This document shows, one piece after another, positions 1 through 5,374 of a stretch of 5,374 nt of DNA. The notes below the pieces were generated by a model, which was given only the letters and a program-made list of their open reading frames with translations, was not told the DNA's origin and ran no database searches. Position 1 is the first letter of the stretch; every line of letters begins with the position of its first letter. Both the position numbers and the translations under genes were made by a program. Source of the DNA: Smithellaceae bacterium (lineage in GTDB: Bacteria > Desulfobacterota > Syntrophia > Syntrophales > JAQULV01); the NCBI GenBank assembly GCA_028718405.1, contig JAQULV010000127.1, positions 1 to 5,374 on the forward strand. Direction: 5' to 3'.

Positions 1-1
1 T

Positions 2-700
2 TTTAATGGCAAAGCCTTGGCAACGATCGCGTGCCTGGGAAGTCACGGCGATGAACTGGCGGTGGGCTACCTCCGCTCGGAGGGGTTCATCCGAGATCGG
101 GCTGATGTGAGGAAGGTGGAGACAAGTCCCGACGGCCTGACCGTGTGGATAACGGCGGCAAGCTCTGATCGGGAAGTTCAGCCGGAGGCGGATAGAGTGA
201 AAGCTATTGGTTCCAGCGGCAGCAAAGGAACCGTCAAAGGGTCTATGGTATACCCTCTGTCGCGATGCGAGGAAAACGATAAGCGGCTCTACGATTACAT
301 CGAGCCCCTGTTTGTCATCGGACTCATGGATAAAATGATTGCCGAATCACAGCTCCATCGCCGGACAGGCGGAACGCACTCCGCGGCGCTTGCCGACTGT
401 ACGGGTCTTCTCGCGGTTCGGGAAGATATAGGCAGGCATAATGCCATCGATATGCTGAGCGGTTATGCCCTGCTTTACGACCTGAATTGTACCGGCAAGA
501 TCATCGTCAGGACGGGCAGGGTCTCTGCGGAGATCGTCAGCAAGTTACTCAATATGGGGATCAGATTCGTGATCTCCATTTCCGTTCCCACTGCTGCTGC
601 GGTCAGGCTGGCCAGAGAGACGGAAATGACGCTCGTGGGCTCCGTGCGTGGGGGAAAGATGACGGTTTATTCCCAGGGAGGATGGTTGCAGAAACGATGA
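2..700 (+). CDS. fdhD: Formate dehydrogenase accessory sulfurtransferase FdhD, 5'-truncated by window edge
   Basis: FdhD proteins pass sulfur from a cysteine desulfurase to the Mo/W-bis-pyranopterin cofactor so that cytoplasmically matured formate dehydrogenase becomes active. The frame is open to the left edge. The first visible codons (nt 2 on) read FNGKALATIACLGSHGDELA, the usual 'V-N-G-x-x-L-A-T' entry of the family, so the TTG at 17 is not the true start and roughly 30-40 residues are missing. Numbering from nt 2, recognisable blocks are GDELAVGYLRSEGFI (16-30), TGGTHSAAL (122-130), REDIGRHN (140-147), RTGRVS (170-175) and VRGGKMTVYS (215-224). The oddity is the loop near residues 71-76, SSGSKG, where family members carry a conserved cysteine (SSCGxCG or SGCGxG type). 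Here it is Ser74 (AGC at 221-223), and no other Cys lies nearby. The stop overlaps the next start. Family assignment is secure; sulfurtransferase activity is doubtful. Confidence 0.93.
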   Translation, partial: FNGKALATIACLGSHGDELAVGYLRSEGFIRDRADVRKVETSPDGLTVWITAASSDREVQPEADRVKAIGSSGSKGTVKGSMVYPLSRCEENDKRLYDYIEPLFVIGLMDKMIAESQLHRRTGGTHSAALADCTGLLAVREDIGRHNAIDMLSGYALLYDLNCTGKIIVRTGRVSAEIVSKLLNMGIRFVISISVPTAAAVRLARETEMTLVGSVRGGKMTVYSQGGWLQKR

Positions 701-1650
701 AGAAGAGCATCTACGTGAAGGATATCCAGGCAGGTCAGAAGGTGGCGGACACATTCCTGGTCGCCGAAAAGAGCCTGGCCTTTTCCCAGAAGGGTTCTCC
801 CTACTTGAATCTGAAGCTCAAAGACAAGACGGGAGAGATGGAAGCCAAGATCTGGGAGAATGCCCTGGAGTGGGACAAGCTTTTCAAGAAGGGCGATATC
901 ATCAGCCTCGTCGGTCGAGCCCTCAGTTACAGAAACGCACTTCAGCTCTCGGTTCTGGAGGTCTCGAAGACTGACGAAGGCGAGCTCGATATCTCCAACT
1001 ATTTTCCCACCGCCGCCGTCGATAACGAAACGATGTTTTCCGAGTTACTCACCTTTGTCGATAAGGTGGAGGATACCCATCTGCGTGCCTTGCTGGATCT
1101 TTTCTTCCGGGACGAAGCCATTGCAGGTCGTTTTCGGAACGCCCCCGCTGCCAAAGGCTTTCATCACGTCTACATCGGGGGGCTGTTGGAGCATACGCTT
1201 TCAGTAGTACGCCTGCTCGACATGGTTGCCGACCATTACCGCGGTAGTATAAACAGGGATTTGTTGCTCGCCGGCGGGCTTCTTCATGACATCGGCAAGA
1301 TACAGGAGTTTACCTATCAGCGTCTCATTGACTACAGCGACGAAGGGCGCCTCATTGGACACATTGTCATCGGCCTGGAGATGCTGGACGAGAAAATCGC
1401 CACCCTCCCAGATTTTCTGCCCCAACTGGCACTGGAATTGCGACACCTGATCCTCAGCCACCATGGGACGCTGGAGTTTGGCTCCCCCAAGCGCCCCAAG
1501 ACTGTGGAGGCCCTGATTGTCCATTTCATCGACGATCTGGATGCGAAGGTGAACGCCTTCCAGGGGTTCATAGAGAACTCTTCCGATGAAGAGTCCTCCT
1601 GGACGCCTTTCCACAGACTTTTCGAGCGTTATATCTACAAGGGGAAATAA
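697..1650 (+). CDS. yhaM: YhaM-like 3'-5' exoribonuclease (OB-fold + HD domain)
   Basis: This is a 317-residue protein, close to the ~314 residues of Bacillus YhaM, a metal-dependent 3'-5' exonuclease acting on single-stranded RNA (and DNA) ends. Residues ~5-90 form an OB-fold nucleic-acid-binding module (QKVADTFLVAEKSLAFS, then YLNLKLKDKTGEMEAKIW). Residues ~155-290 are an HD phosphohydrolase domain with apparent metal ligands H166 (LLEHT), H197/D198 (LLHDIGK), H222 (IGHIV), H255/H256 (SHHG) and D279/D280 (HFIDDLDAK). All expected metal ligands are present, so the enzyme should be active. I chose ATG 697 because it overlaps the fdhD stop as ATGA and its protein starts like family members. 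GGGAGG (676-681) lies 15 nt upstream, long for a Shine-Dalgarno spacing. An in-frame ATG at 682 would add five residues but abuts that GGGAGG. Cytosolic; no signal peptide. The functional link to fdhD is not obvious. The gene symbol is by homology. Confidence 0.88.
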   Translation: MKKSIYVKDIQAGQKVADTFLVAEKSLAFSQKGSPYLNLKLKDKTGEMEAKIWENALEWDKLFKKGDIISLVGRALSYRNALQLSVLEVSKTDEGELDISNYFPTAAVDNETMFSELLTFVDKVEDTHLRALLDLFFRDEAIAGRFRNAPAAKGFHHVYIGGLLEHTLSVVRLLDMVADHYRGSINRDLLLAGGLLHDIGKIQEFTYQRLIDYSDEGRLIGHIVIGLEMLDEKIATLPDFLPQLALELRHLILSHHGTLEFGSPKRPKTVEALIVHFIDDLDAKVNAFQGFIENSSDEESSWTPFHRLFERYIYKGK

Positions 1651-1656
1651 CTCCCC
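1641..1656. terminator. Weak hairpin between converging genes
   Basis: GGGGA (1641-1645) and TCCCC (1652-1656) form a 5-bp stem with a 6-nt loop that spans the stop codon of the YhaM-like gene and sits in the 14-bp gap before the stop codon of the convergent oxidoreductase gene. Neither strand has a clear U-run after it, so it is at best a weak bidirectional terminator; it may be chance. Confidence 0.2.
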
Positions 1657-1664
1657 ATTAGACC

Positions 1665-4600
1665 TTATGCCTTCTTGAGGTAATCGATCATCGGCTGAGT
1701 CACCAGCGGTACGAGATCGCCGATCATATGGGGCATGAGATTGGCCATCACCTTGGGCATCAGCTCCGGCATCTGCTCAGCCATGTAGTCGGGCATCTCG
1801 ATCAGCCTACCCACCCGCTCCAACATCACGGGCATCACCTTCGGCATCATCATGGGAAGAAGCCACGGGAAGAGCACGGGAAACATGGGCTTCATCAGCG
1901 GCAGCGCCACCGGGACCTTTCCCATAACCTTCATCATGGGCCCCATGCCAAAGGGCATGGCGTCAATAAGCTCCGGCCACATTGTGTCCATGAGTTCCGC
2001 GAATCCTTTGGGTGTCATGAGTGCGATCATGGCCTCGAAGACGGCCCACTGCCGGGTCACCTCCGGATTGGGATCGGGGAAATCGAATCCCATGGTGGAG
2101 CACGCAAAACGGGCCAGGTCCACAGTCTCCATCGGGAGTTGCTTCTTTTTTGCCGCAATACGCAGTTGGAACTGGCAGCAGGGACAAAGGGCCAGGATCT
2201 TCTCTGCCCCGGCTTCGATTGCTTCGTCAATCCGGACCTTGCCGATGTCGGCGGCTACAGGCGGTTCCTTGATGAGTGTGAGAACGCTGGCGCAGCAGTG
2301 GGAATTTTCGTGATGGTGCGACATCTCCACGAGGTTCACGTTGGGAATCGCCCTGATTACCTCGCGGGGCGGCTCGTAAATCCCCGAGGCGCGGCCGATG
2401 TGGCAGGAGTCGTGCCAAGTCACTTTCGTGGGCGGAAGGCTGTTGGGTGGGAATGTGAAGCTACCATCCTTTAATCTGTCGGCAACAAGCTCTGTATAAT
2501 GCCTCACCTTGATATCGAATGCGACGCCTTCCTTTTTCGCCCAAACAGGATAGACATTTCGCCACATCATGTCGCAGGCGGGACACGAGGCGACTACCAC
2601 CTTGGCCCCCGCGCTCCGGACGGCGGCGATGTTCTTCTTCATGGTCTCGGCAAAGAGATCCCACTTGCCGGCCACGAGTATCGGTGTGCCGCAGCAGTTT
2701 TCCACAGCTCCTAGATATGTAAAATCTATGCCGGCCTGGTCGAGGAGGCGTACCCCCGCCATGCCGATATCCTTTTCAATATAGCTTGCTGTGCATCCCG
2801 CGAAATACACAATGTCGGCTTTGTGCCCCGGGCCGTGCTTGCTCCGCAGATCATCGGGGAACCAGTCGGTTCGGTTCTTCCGGTACCCGGCCCAGATGTT
2901 TCCTTCGGTGCGGAGTGCCTCGGCCATTATCTCAAATGGGGGAAAGGTCATCCTCTTCTCATCTTGGATCAGCAAGCCACGCAGCGTCATCCAGGCAGGC
3001 TCGATGGGAAGTGATTCCGAGCAGCGCAGGTTGCATTGCTCGCACGTTGTGCAGACGAGGATCGTATCCACCATCTCCTGATCCCAATCCTCTCTTCCCT
3101 CCATGTATTCGCGCAACCAATACCACTTCCCTCGCGGACTCTGGCTTTCCCAGCCACGACCGTAATACTGGTCGCATTGCTCGACGCAGTAACCGCACTG
3201 GGAACAGCTGTAGGCATACCAGGCAACATCGGCCGGTATATCGCGGCGGGGTCTGTCGTGACGCTCGCCGATGTTGGGGATCACGTAATTCCCCAACGGG
3301 CGGATCAGCGGTTCGAAGGCACTGCCGGCCGCCATGGCGGTATCCAAGATGCCGTGTCCTAGAACTTTGCCGGGGTTCATGATGCCACGCGGATCCACTT
3401 CTTTCTTGAAATGTCGTAGCCGTTTAAGCCGTTCTTTCCCCAGGACTTTCTCCCCTTTGATCTTGAAATAGAGACCGGTCGCATAGGGACGTCCGCCGTT
3501 TCTTTCCGCGATCTTCATGACGGACAGGGACAGTGGGAAAACCAGGTTGTATCCGAATCTGCGTTGATCGGCGGGGATGAAGCCCAAGATTACCACCTCG
3601 GGTTTTCCGTCTTTTCCCAGGCGGATTACGGTTCCCTCCTTGACCAGCGGCTGACTGATGCTGTTTTCGATCTCAGTCATGGTATCTCCCAGCGCGGAAA
3701 GGGGGATTACAACCTCCGTGGGAACGAGGCTGGGCCCCAATCTTTTTACCACCATCAATTTGAAGCGATTCTTCCACTCATGGTGGGCTATTTTCTCGCT
3801 CAGGATGGAAGCCTGGCACGGATGAAGGAGTCTTGGTAAAACCGCCATGACTTCCCCTTCATCCTTTTTTCGGAAGGCCAGTGTCATTATGTAAGAGGCC
3901 GGCAGGAGCACCCGCTCTTCGATGGGATGACCGTTGTGCATCATCAGCGGCGCCCTGTTCCGTAATTCCGCCATTCGGGGATTGATAAACACGAGCGACC
4001 AGATAGGGAGGGAGGCATCAGTTATGGTCTCGATCAGCCGCTGTAGGTCGTGTGCATCCGGGCACCCGACTGCCAGGATTTGCAGATCCTCAAGCGCCAT
4101 CACCTTCATTGTCAGTTCGCTGATGAATCCGGTTATTCCTTCGGCGTCGGCGACCATATCAAGGTCCTGGCCGCTTATGGTTCGGACGGTGCCATCGGGA
4201 AGAACGATGCGGGCGCTGACGATATTCTCTTTAAACCAGCCGTACTCGTATGACCCGAATCCTGCGCCTCCCTGTGCCAGCCATCCGCCGACAGTCGAGC
4301 CGGGATAGCTCGAAGGGTATAGGCGGACTGTCATCCCTTCCTTTGCCAGGGCGGCGTCCAGCTTCTCCCAAGAGATGCCGCTCTGGCAGGTTACTGTGCC
4401 TACCGCGGGATCAACGGCCGTGACTTTGCTCAGCCGAAAGAAATCCACAACGATCCCTCCTTCGATAGGCAGCACACCGCCGTACCCGGAGGTGGCCTTG
4501 CCGCGAGGGGTAAGCGGGATGCGCTGGTCGCCGGCCCAGCGTGCCAAGGTTGACAGCTCTTCTTCCGTCTCCGGCTGAATGACGGCGTCGGGGACGGTGT

Positions 4601-4730
4601 TGCCGACCAGAGGTTTGATGATGCCGGGCATGGCCGCTATATCATGGCCATAGAGCTTTCGTTCCCTCTTGCTGAAATTCACGCGGTTGCCAAATTTCTC
4701 GCGCAGGTATGATCTCTGGGGTTCTTGCAT
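1665..4730 (-). CDS. Fused FAD-linked oxidase / Fe-S / double-CCG oxidoreductase with Met/Pro-rich tail
   Basis: A 1021-residue single-chain redox enzyme. Residues ~45-210 are a VAO/GlcD-type FAD-binding domain (PRGKATSGYGGVLPIEGGIVVD, 75-96; PGSTVGGWLAQGGAGFGSYEYG, 143-164). Residues ~210-457 are the FAD-oxidase C-terminal cap, ending in the typical DPRGIMNPGKVL (446-457). Two ferredoxin motifs CxxCxxCxxxC follow at C509/512/515/519 and C560/563/566/570. Two CCG domains follow: C646-x32-C679C680-x35-C716xxC719 and C776-x35-C812C813-x35-C849xxC852, both fitting the CX31-39CCX35-36CXXC pattern that binds non-cubane [4Fe-4S] clusters in HdrB/SdhE. Residues 914-1021 are a Met/Pro-rich tail. By family (GlcD-GlcF and YdiJ-like fusions, HdrD) it should oxidise a substrate at FAD and pass electrons through Fe-S centres to a quinone, disulfide or protein partner. 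The cap lacks the GHxGDGNxH motif of D-2-hydroxyacid dehydrogenases, so I do not name the substrate. No signal peptide or obvious transmembrane helix. The start is set by a near-perfect Shine-Dalgarno. Confidence 0.93.
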   Translation of the reverse strand: MQEPQRSYLREKFGNRVNFSKRERKLYGHDIAAMPGIIKPLVGNTVPDAVIQPETEEELSTLARWAGDQRIPLTPRGKATSGYGGVLPIEGGIVVDFFRLSKVTAVDPAVGTVTCQSGISWEKLDAALAKEGMTVRLYPSSYPGSTVGGWLAQGGAGFGSYEYGWFKENIVSARIVLPDGTVRTISGQDLDMVADAEGITGFISELTMKVMALEDLQILAVGCPDAHDLQRLIETITDASLPIWSLVFINPRMAELRNRAPLMMHNGHPIEERVLLPASYIMTLAFRKKDEGEVMAVLPRLLHPCQASILSEKIAHHEWKNRFKLMVVKRLGPSLVPTEVVIPLSALGDTMTEIENSISQPLVKEGTVIRLGKDGKPEVVILGFIPADQRRFGYNLVFPLSLSVMKIAERNGGRPYATGLYFKIKGEKVLGKERLKRLRHFKKEVDPRGIMNPGKVLGHGILDTAMAAGSAFEPLIRPLGNYVIPNIGERHDRPRRDIPADVAWYAYSCSQCGYCVEQCDQYYGRGWESQSPRGKWYWLREYMEGREDWDQEMVDTILVCTTCEQCNLRCSESLPIEPAWMTLRGLLIQDEKRMTFPPFEIMAEALRTEGNIWAGYRKNRTDWFPDDLRSKHGPGHKADIVYFAGCTASYIEKDIGMAGVRLLDQAGIDFTYLGAVENCCGTPILVAGKWDLFAETMKKNIAAVRSAGAKVVVASCPACDMMWRNVYPVWAKKEGVAFDIKVRHYTELVADRLKDGSFTFPPNSLPPTKVTWHDSCHIGRASGIYEPPREVIRAIPNVNLVEMSHHHENSHCCASVLTLIKEPPVAADIGKVRIDEAIEAGAEKILALCPCCQFQLRIAAKKKQLPMETVDLARFACSTMGFDFPDPNPEVTRQWAVFEAMIALMTPKGFAELMDTMWPELIDAMPFGMGPMMKVMGKVPVALPLMKPMFPVLFPWLLPMMMPKVMPVMLERVGRLIEMPDYMAEQMPELMPKVMANLMPHMIGDLVPLVTQPMIDYLKKA
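1668..1991 (-). other. C-terminal Met/Pro-rich tail of the FAD/Fe-S oxidoreductase
   Basis: Codons 914-1021 of the oxidoreductase. By hand count there are 22 Met and 17 Pro in 108 residues, with recurring MP dipeptides every 3-8 residues (MPKVMPVM, MPELMPKVMANLMPHM). Hydrophobic residues alternate with a few charged ones (DYMAEQMPEL), which suggests amphipathic, proline-broken helices rather than a classical membrane span. It lies after all cofactor motifs and so is not needed for the redox core. Membrane docking, partner binding or metal binding by Met are possibilities only. Confidence 0.7.
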
Positions 4731-4738
4731 GGCGGGAT

Positions 4739-4747
4739 ACCTCCTTT
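4739..4747 (-). promoter_or_regulatory. Strong ribosome binding site of the FAD/Fe-S oxidoreductase
   Basis: On the minus strand AAAGGAGGT precedes ATG 4730 by 8 nt. It is almost fully complementary to the 16S rRNA 3' end, and it fixes the start of the 1021-residue protein against other in-frame candidates. It implies efficient translation. Confidence 0.88.
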
Positions 4748-4772
4748 CGAAACGGTCGCATCTCCCGGATGA

Positions 4773-4789
4773 TACCGGATTGTCCGGTA
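4773..4789. promoter_or_regulatory. Operator-like inverted repeat in the oxidoreductase leader
   Basis: Perfect 7-bp arms TACCGGA (4773-4779) and TCCGGTA (4783-4789) are separated by 3 bp. Further CCGG cores lie nearby at 4765-4768 and 4807-4810; the CCGGAT at 4765 repeats at 4775, one helical turn away. It sits about 26 bp upstream of the ribosome binding site and downstream of the proposed promoter. That position fits a repressor operator or a small leader hairpin. No regulator gene is in view, so the binding protein is unknown. Confidence 0.4.
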
Positions 4790-4828
4790 CCCCTTATCCC
4801 GAGACACCGGAAGGACATGGTCGTGGCA

Positions 4829-4857
4829 ATTAAAGCCGCCGATCTCTTTGAGGACAA
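4829..4857 (-). promoter_or_regulatory. Candidate sigma70-type promoter for the FAD/Fe-S oxidoreductase
   Basis: On the minus strand a -35-like TTGTCC (4857-4852; 4 of 6 matches) and a -10-like TTTAAT (4834-4829; 5 of 6) are spaced by 17 bp. Transcription would start near 4821, giving a ~90-nt leader that contains the 4773-4789 palindrome. Found by eye, with no experimental support; the gene could also be read through from the upstream baeRF gene on the same strand. Confidence 0.4.
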
Positions 4858-4870
4858 AGTGCACGGTATG

Positions 4871-4944
4871 AGAAAGACGCCGGGTGATGCCTAAAGGCAA
4901 ATTCGTTGGAAGGCCAAACTGCAAAAATCTTTCGGCGTCTTTCT
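4871..4944. repeat. 12-bp inverted repeat enclosing two small hairpins
   Basis: The arms agaaagacgccg (4871-4882) and cggcgtctttct (4933-4944) are perfect reverse complements. On the minus-strand RNA the stem can extend by 3 more pairs (4947-4949 with 4868-4870) past a 2-nt bulge. The 50-bp interior holds two further small palindromes: TGCC/GGCA at 4888-4891 and 4896-4899, and TTGG/CCAA at 4906-4909 and 4914-4917. The fold would be a closed stem with a three-way junction. It lies about 48 bp past the baeRF stop codon and just upstream of the proposed promoter. It lacks a U-tract, so it is not a standard terminator. It could be a small structured RNA, a REP/MITE-like dispersed repeat, or a 3'-end stabiliser. 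I recognise no known riboswitch class. Confidence 0.6.
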
Positions 4945-4991
4945 TTCATGGAGTTACTTCTAAGGTGGTCTCGAATTCGGAAATACTTCGG

Positions 4992-5374
4992 TCAGTAACG
5001 AAATACGGCTGCTACCGCTGAATCATCGGGCATCTTATTACCAGGAAGGATGAAGACACTGCCACCGTTGAGGAAGACATGAGCGGCTGCTGTATCGAGG
5101 AGGTCTTCACTGCCCGCCTCCATCCGCGGATGGAGGTAGACGGTATCCGTTTCAGGTTGGAATGCCCCCCATTGCTTGCGGCCGATGGCAACAAAAAGTA
5201 TCCCCACCCGGCCGTGGAAGGAGGCGACGACGATCTCCGGAACGTCTTTCGAAGCAAGACCGGTTCCCGACGACTGTCGGTATTGGGCCAGGGCTTCAGC
5301 CTCGGCCTTCTGGAGACGGCGGCTTACTATTTCCCATGCCTGACTGTGGAGATGGTCTTTGCCCATCCCCTTGG
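4992..5374 (-). CDS. Bacterial eRF1-like (baeRF-type) protein, C-terminal part, truncated by window edge
   Basis: The frame is open at the right edge, so the ATG at 5366 is probably internal; about 126 residues are visible and such proteins usually run to ~350-400. Numbering from the codon at 5372-5370, residues ~10-45 form a charged helical stretch (AWEIVSRRLQKAEAEALAQY). Then come HGRVGILFVA (53-62), WGAF (68-71), DLLDTAAAHVFLNGGSVFIL (90-109), a conserved-looking MP (114-115) and the terminal VAAVFRY (120-126). This matches the C-terminal, domain-3-like module of bacterial archaeo-eukaryotic release-factor (eRF1/Pelota-related) families, which end in 'AA-I/V-FRY'. Those families are thought to act on ribosomes (rescue, quality control or stress), but the role of most is not established. 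Whether the catalytic or tRNA-mimic domains are present cannot be seen. The gene lies 261 bp upstream of the oxidoreductase on the same strand. Confidence 0.72.
   Translation of the reverse strand, partial: KGMGKDHLHSQAWEIVSRRLQKAEAEALAQYRQSSGTGLASKDVPEIVVASFHGRVGILFVAIGRKQWGAFQPETDTVYLHPRMEAGSEDLLDTAAAHVFLNGGSVFILPGNKMPDDSAVAAVFRY
5117..5136. repeat. Perfect 20-bp palindrome inside the eRF1-like gene
   Basis: cctccatccg (5117-5126) is followed directly by its exact reverse complement cggatggagg (5127-5136), centred on CCGCGG. It falls in the coding sequence for LHPRME of the eRF1-like protein. It could be a dimeric protein binding site, a cruciform or mRNA hairpin, or a coincidence of codons. 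Confidence 0.6.

Noticed and set aside
487..696. In-frame extension of the YhaM-like gene upstream into fdhD.
   Set aside because: The extra 70 residues overlap fdhD in another frame and look like shadow sequence. The OB-fold begins right after ATG 697, which fits the family length.
1943..1960. 7-bp inverted repeat CCATGCC/GGCATGG with a 4-bp spacer.
   Set aside because: It falls in the Met/Pro-rich coding tail, where repeated ATG and CC-rich codons readily produce such pairs.
1728..2474. A 248-codon plus-strand open frame rich in histidine, resembling a His-rich metal-binding protein.
   Set aside because: It is the antisense shadow of the Met/Pro-rich tail: ATG codons on the minus strand read as CAT (His) on the plus strand. 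The minus-strand frame has clear domains and a strong ribosome binding site.
2786..3382. A 198-codon plus-strand open frame and several overlapping shorter ones.
   Set aside because: They lie entirely opposite the Fe-S domains of the oxidoreductase, have Arg/Ser/Cys-rich compositions typical of GC-rich shadows, and show no recognisable domain.
4817..4894. Small plus-strand frame, 25 residues (MVVAIKAADLFEDKVHG...).
   Set aside because: Codon choice looks plausible, but the AAGGA is only a couple of bases from the ATG, the frame runs into one arm of the inverted repeat, and no homologue can be named.
4679..4924. Minus-strand frame from TTG 4924 through the leader into the oxidoreductase start (81 codons).
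   Set aside because: It needs a TTG start without a ribosome binding site, crosses the inverted-repeat element and overlaps the start of a secure gene; no family is recognised.
4871..4944. Possible c-di-GMP/cGAMP (GEMM) riboswitch on the plus strand, because of AAAGGCAAA...TGCAAA.
   Set aside because: The GGACGCAAAGCC block and the partner GCC for the GGC stem are missing, and no plus-strand gene follows it in the window.
4830..4949. Small minus-strand frame, 39 residues (MKERRRKIFAVWPSNEF...).
   Set aside because: It has no Shine-Dalgarno upstream and coincides almost exactly with the palindromic element, so its openness is likely incidental.

Overview
The window holds four protein-coding genes, two of them cut by the window edges. 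It reads as a stretch of an anaerobic, Desulfobacterota-like (former Deltaproteobacteria; perhaps syntrophic) genome. That placement is inference from gene content: a maturation factor for molybdenum/tungsten formate dehydrogenase, a giant FAD/Fe-S oxidoreductase with HdrB/D-type cysteine clusters, a YhaM-like nuclease and a bacterial eRF1-like protein, in moderately GC-rich DNA. No rRNA, tRNA, CRISPR array, transposase or phage gene is visible.

Left part (plus strand, 1-1650): the C-terminal ~232 residues of an FdhD-type sulfurtransferase, then an OB-fold + HD-domain 3'-5' exoribonuclease of the YhaM type. The stop codon of the first overlaps the start codon of the second (ATGA), so the two are probably cotranscribed and translationally coupled. 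The FdhD loop that normally carries the sulfur-transfer cysteine has serine instead.

Middle (minus strand, 1665-4730): one 1021-residue gene converging on the first pair, with only 14 bp between the stop codons. It fuses a GlcD-like FAD-binding half, two CxxCxxCxxxC ferredoxin clusters, two complete CCG cysteine-rich domains and a 108-residue Met/Pro-rich tail. It looks like a self-contained electron wire from a flavin substrate site through cubane and non-cubane clusters to an unknown acceptor. Its FAD cap lacks the usual His-containing motif of 2-hydroxyacid dehydrogenases, so the substrate is open.

Right part (4731-5374): a 261-bp intergenic leader with a strong ribosome binding site, a plausible sigma70-type promoter, an operator-like palindrome, and a 74-bp element with 12-bp perfect inverted arms enclosing two smaller hairpins. 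It is followed by the C-terminal part of a minus-strand bacterial eRF1-like (baeRF) protein that runs off the right edge. That gene contains a perfect 20-bp palindrome.

The most unusual items are the substrate-orphan FAD/CCG fusion with its Met/Pro tail, the cysteine-less FdhD, and the structured intergenic element. No complete new multi-gene system can be demonstrated from this window alone.
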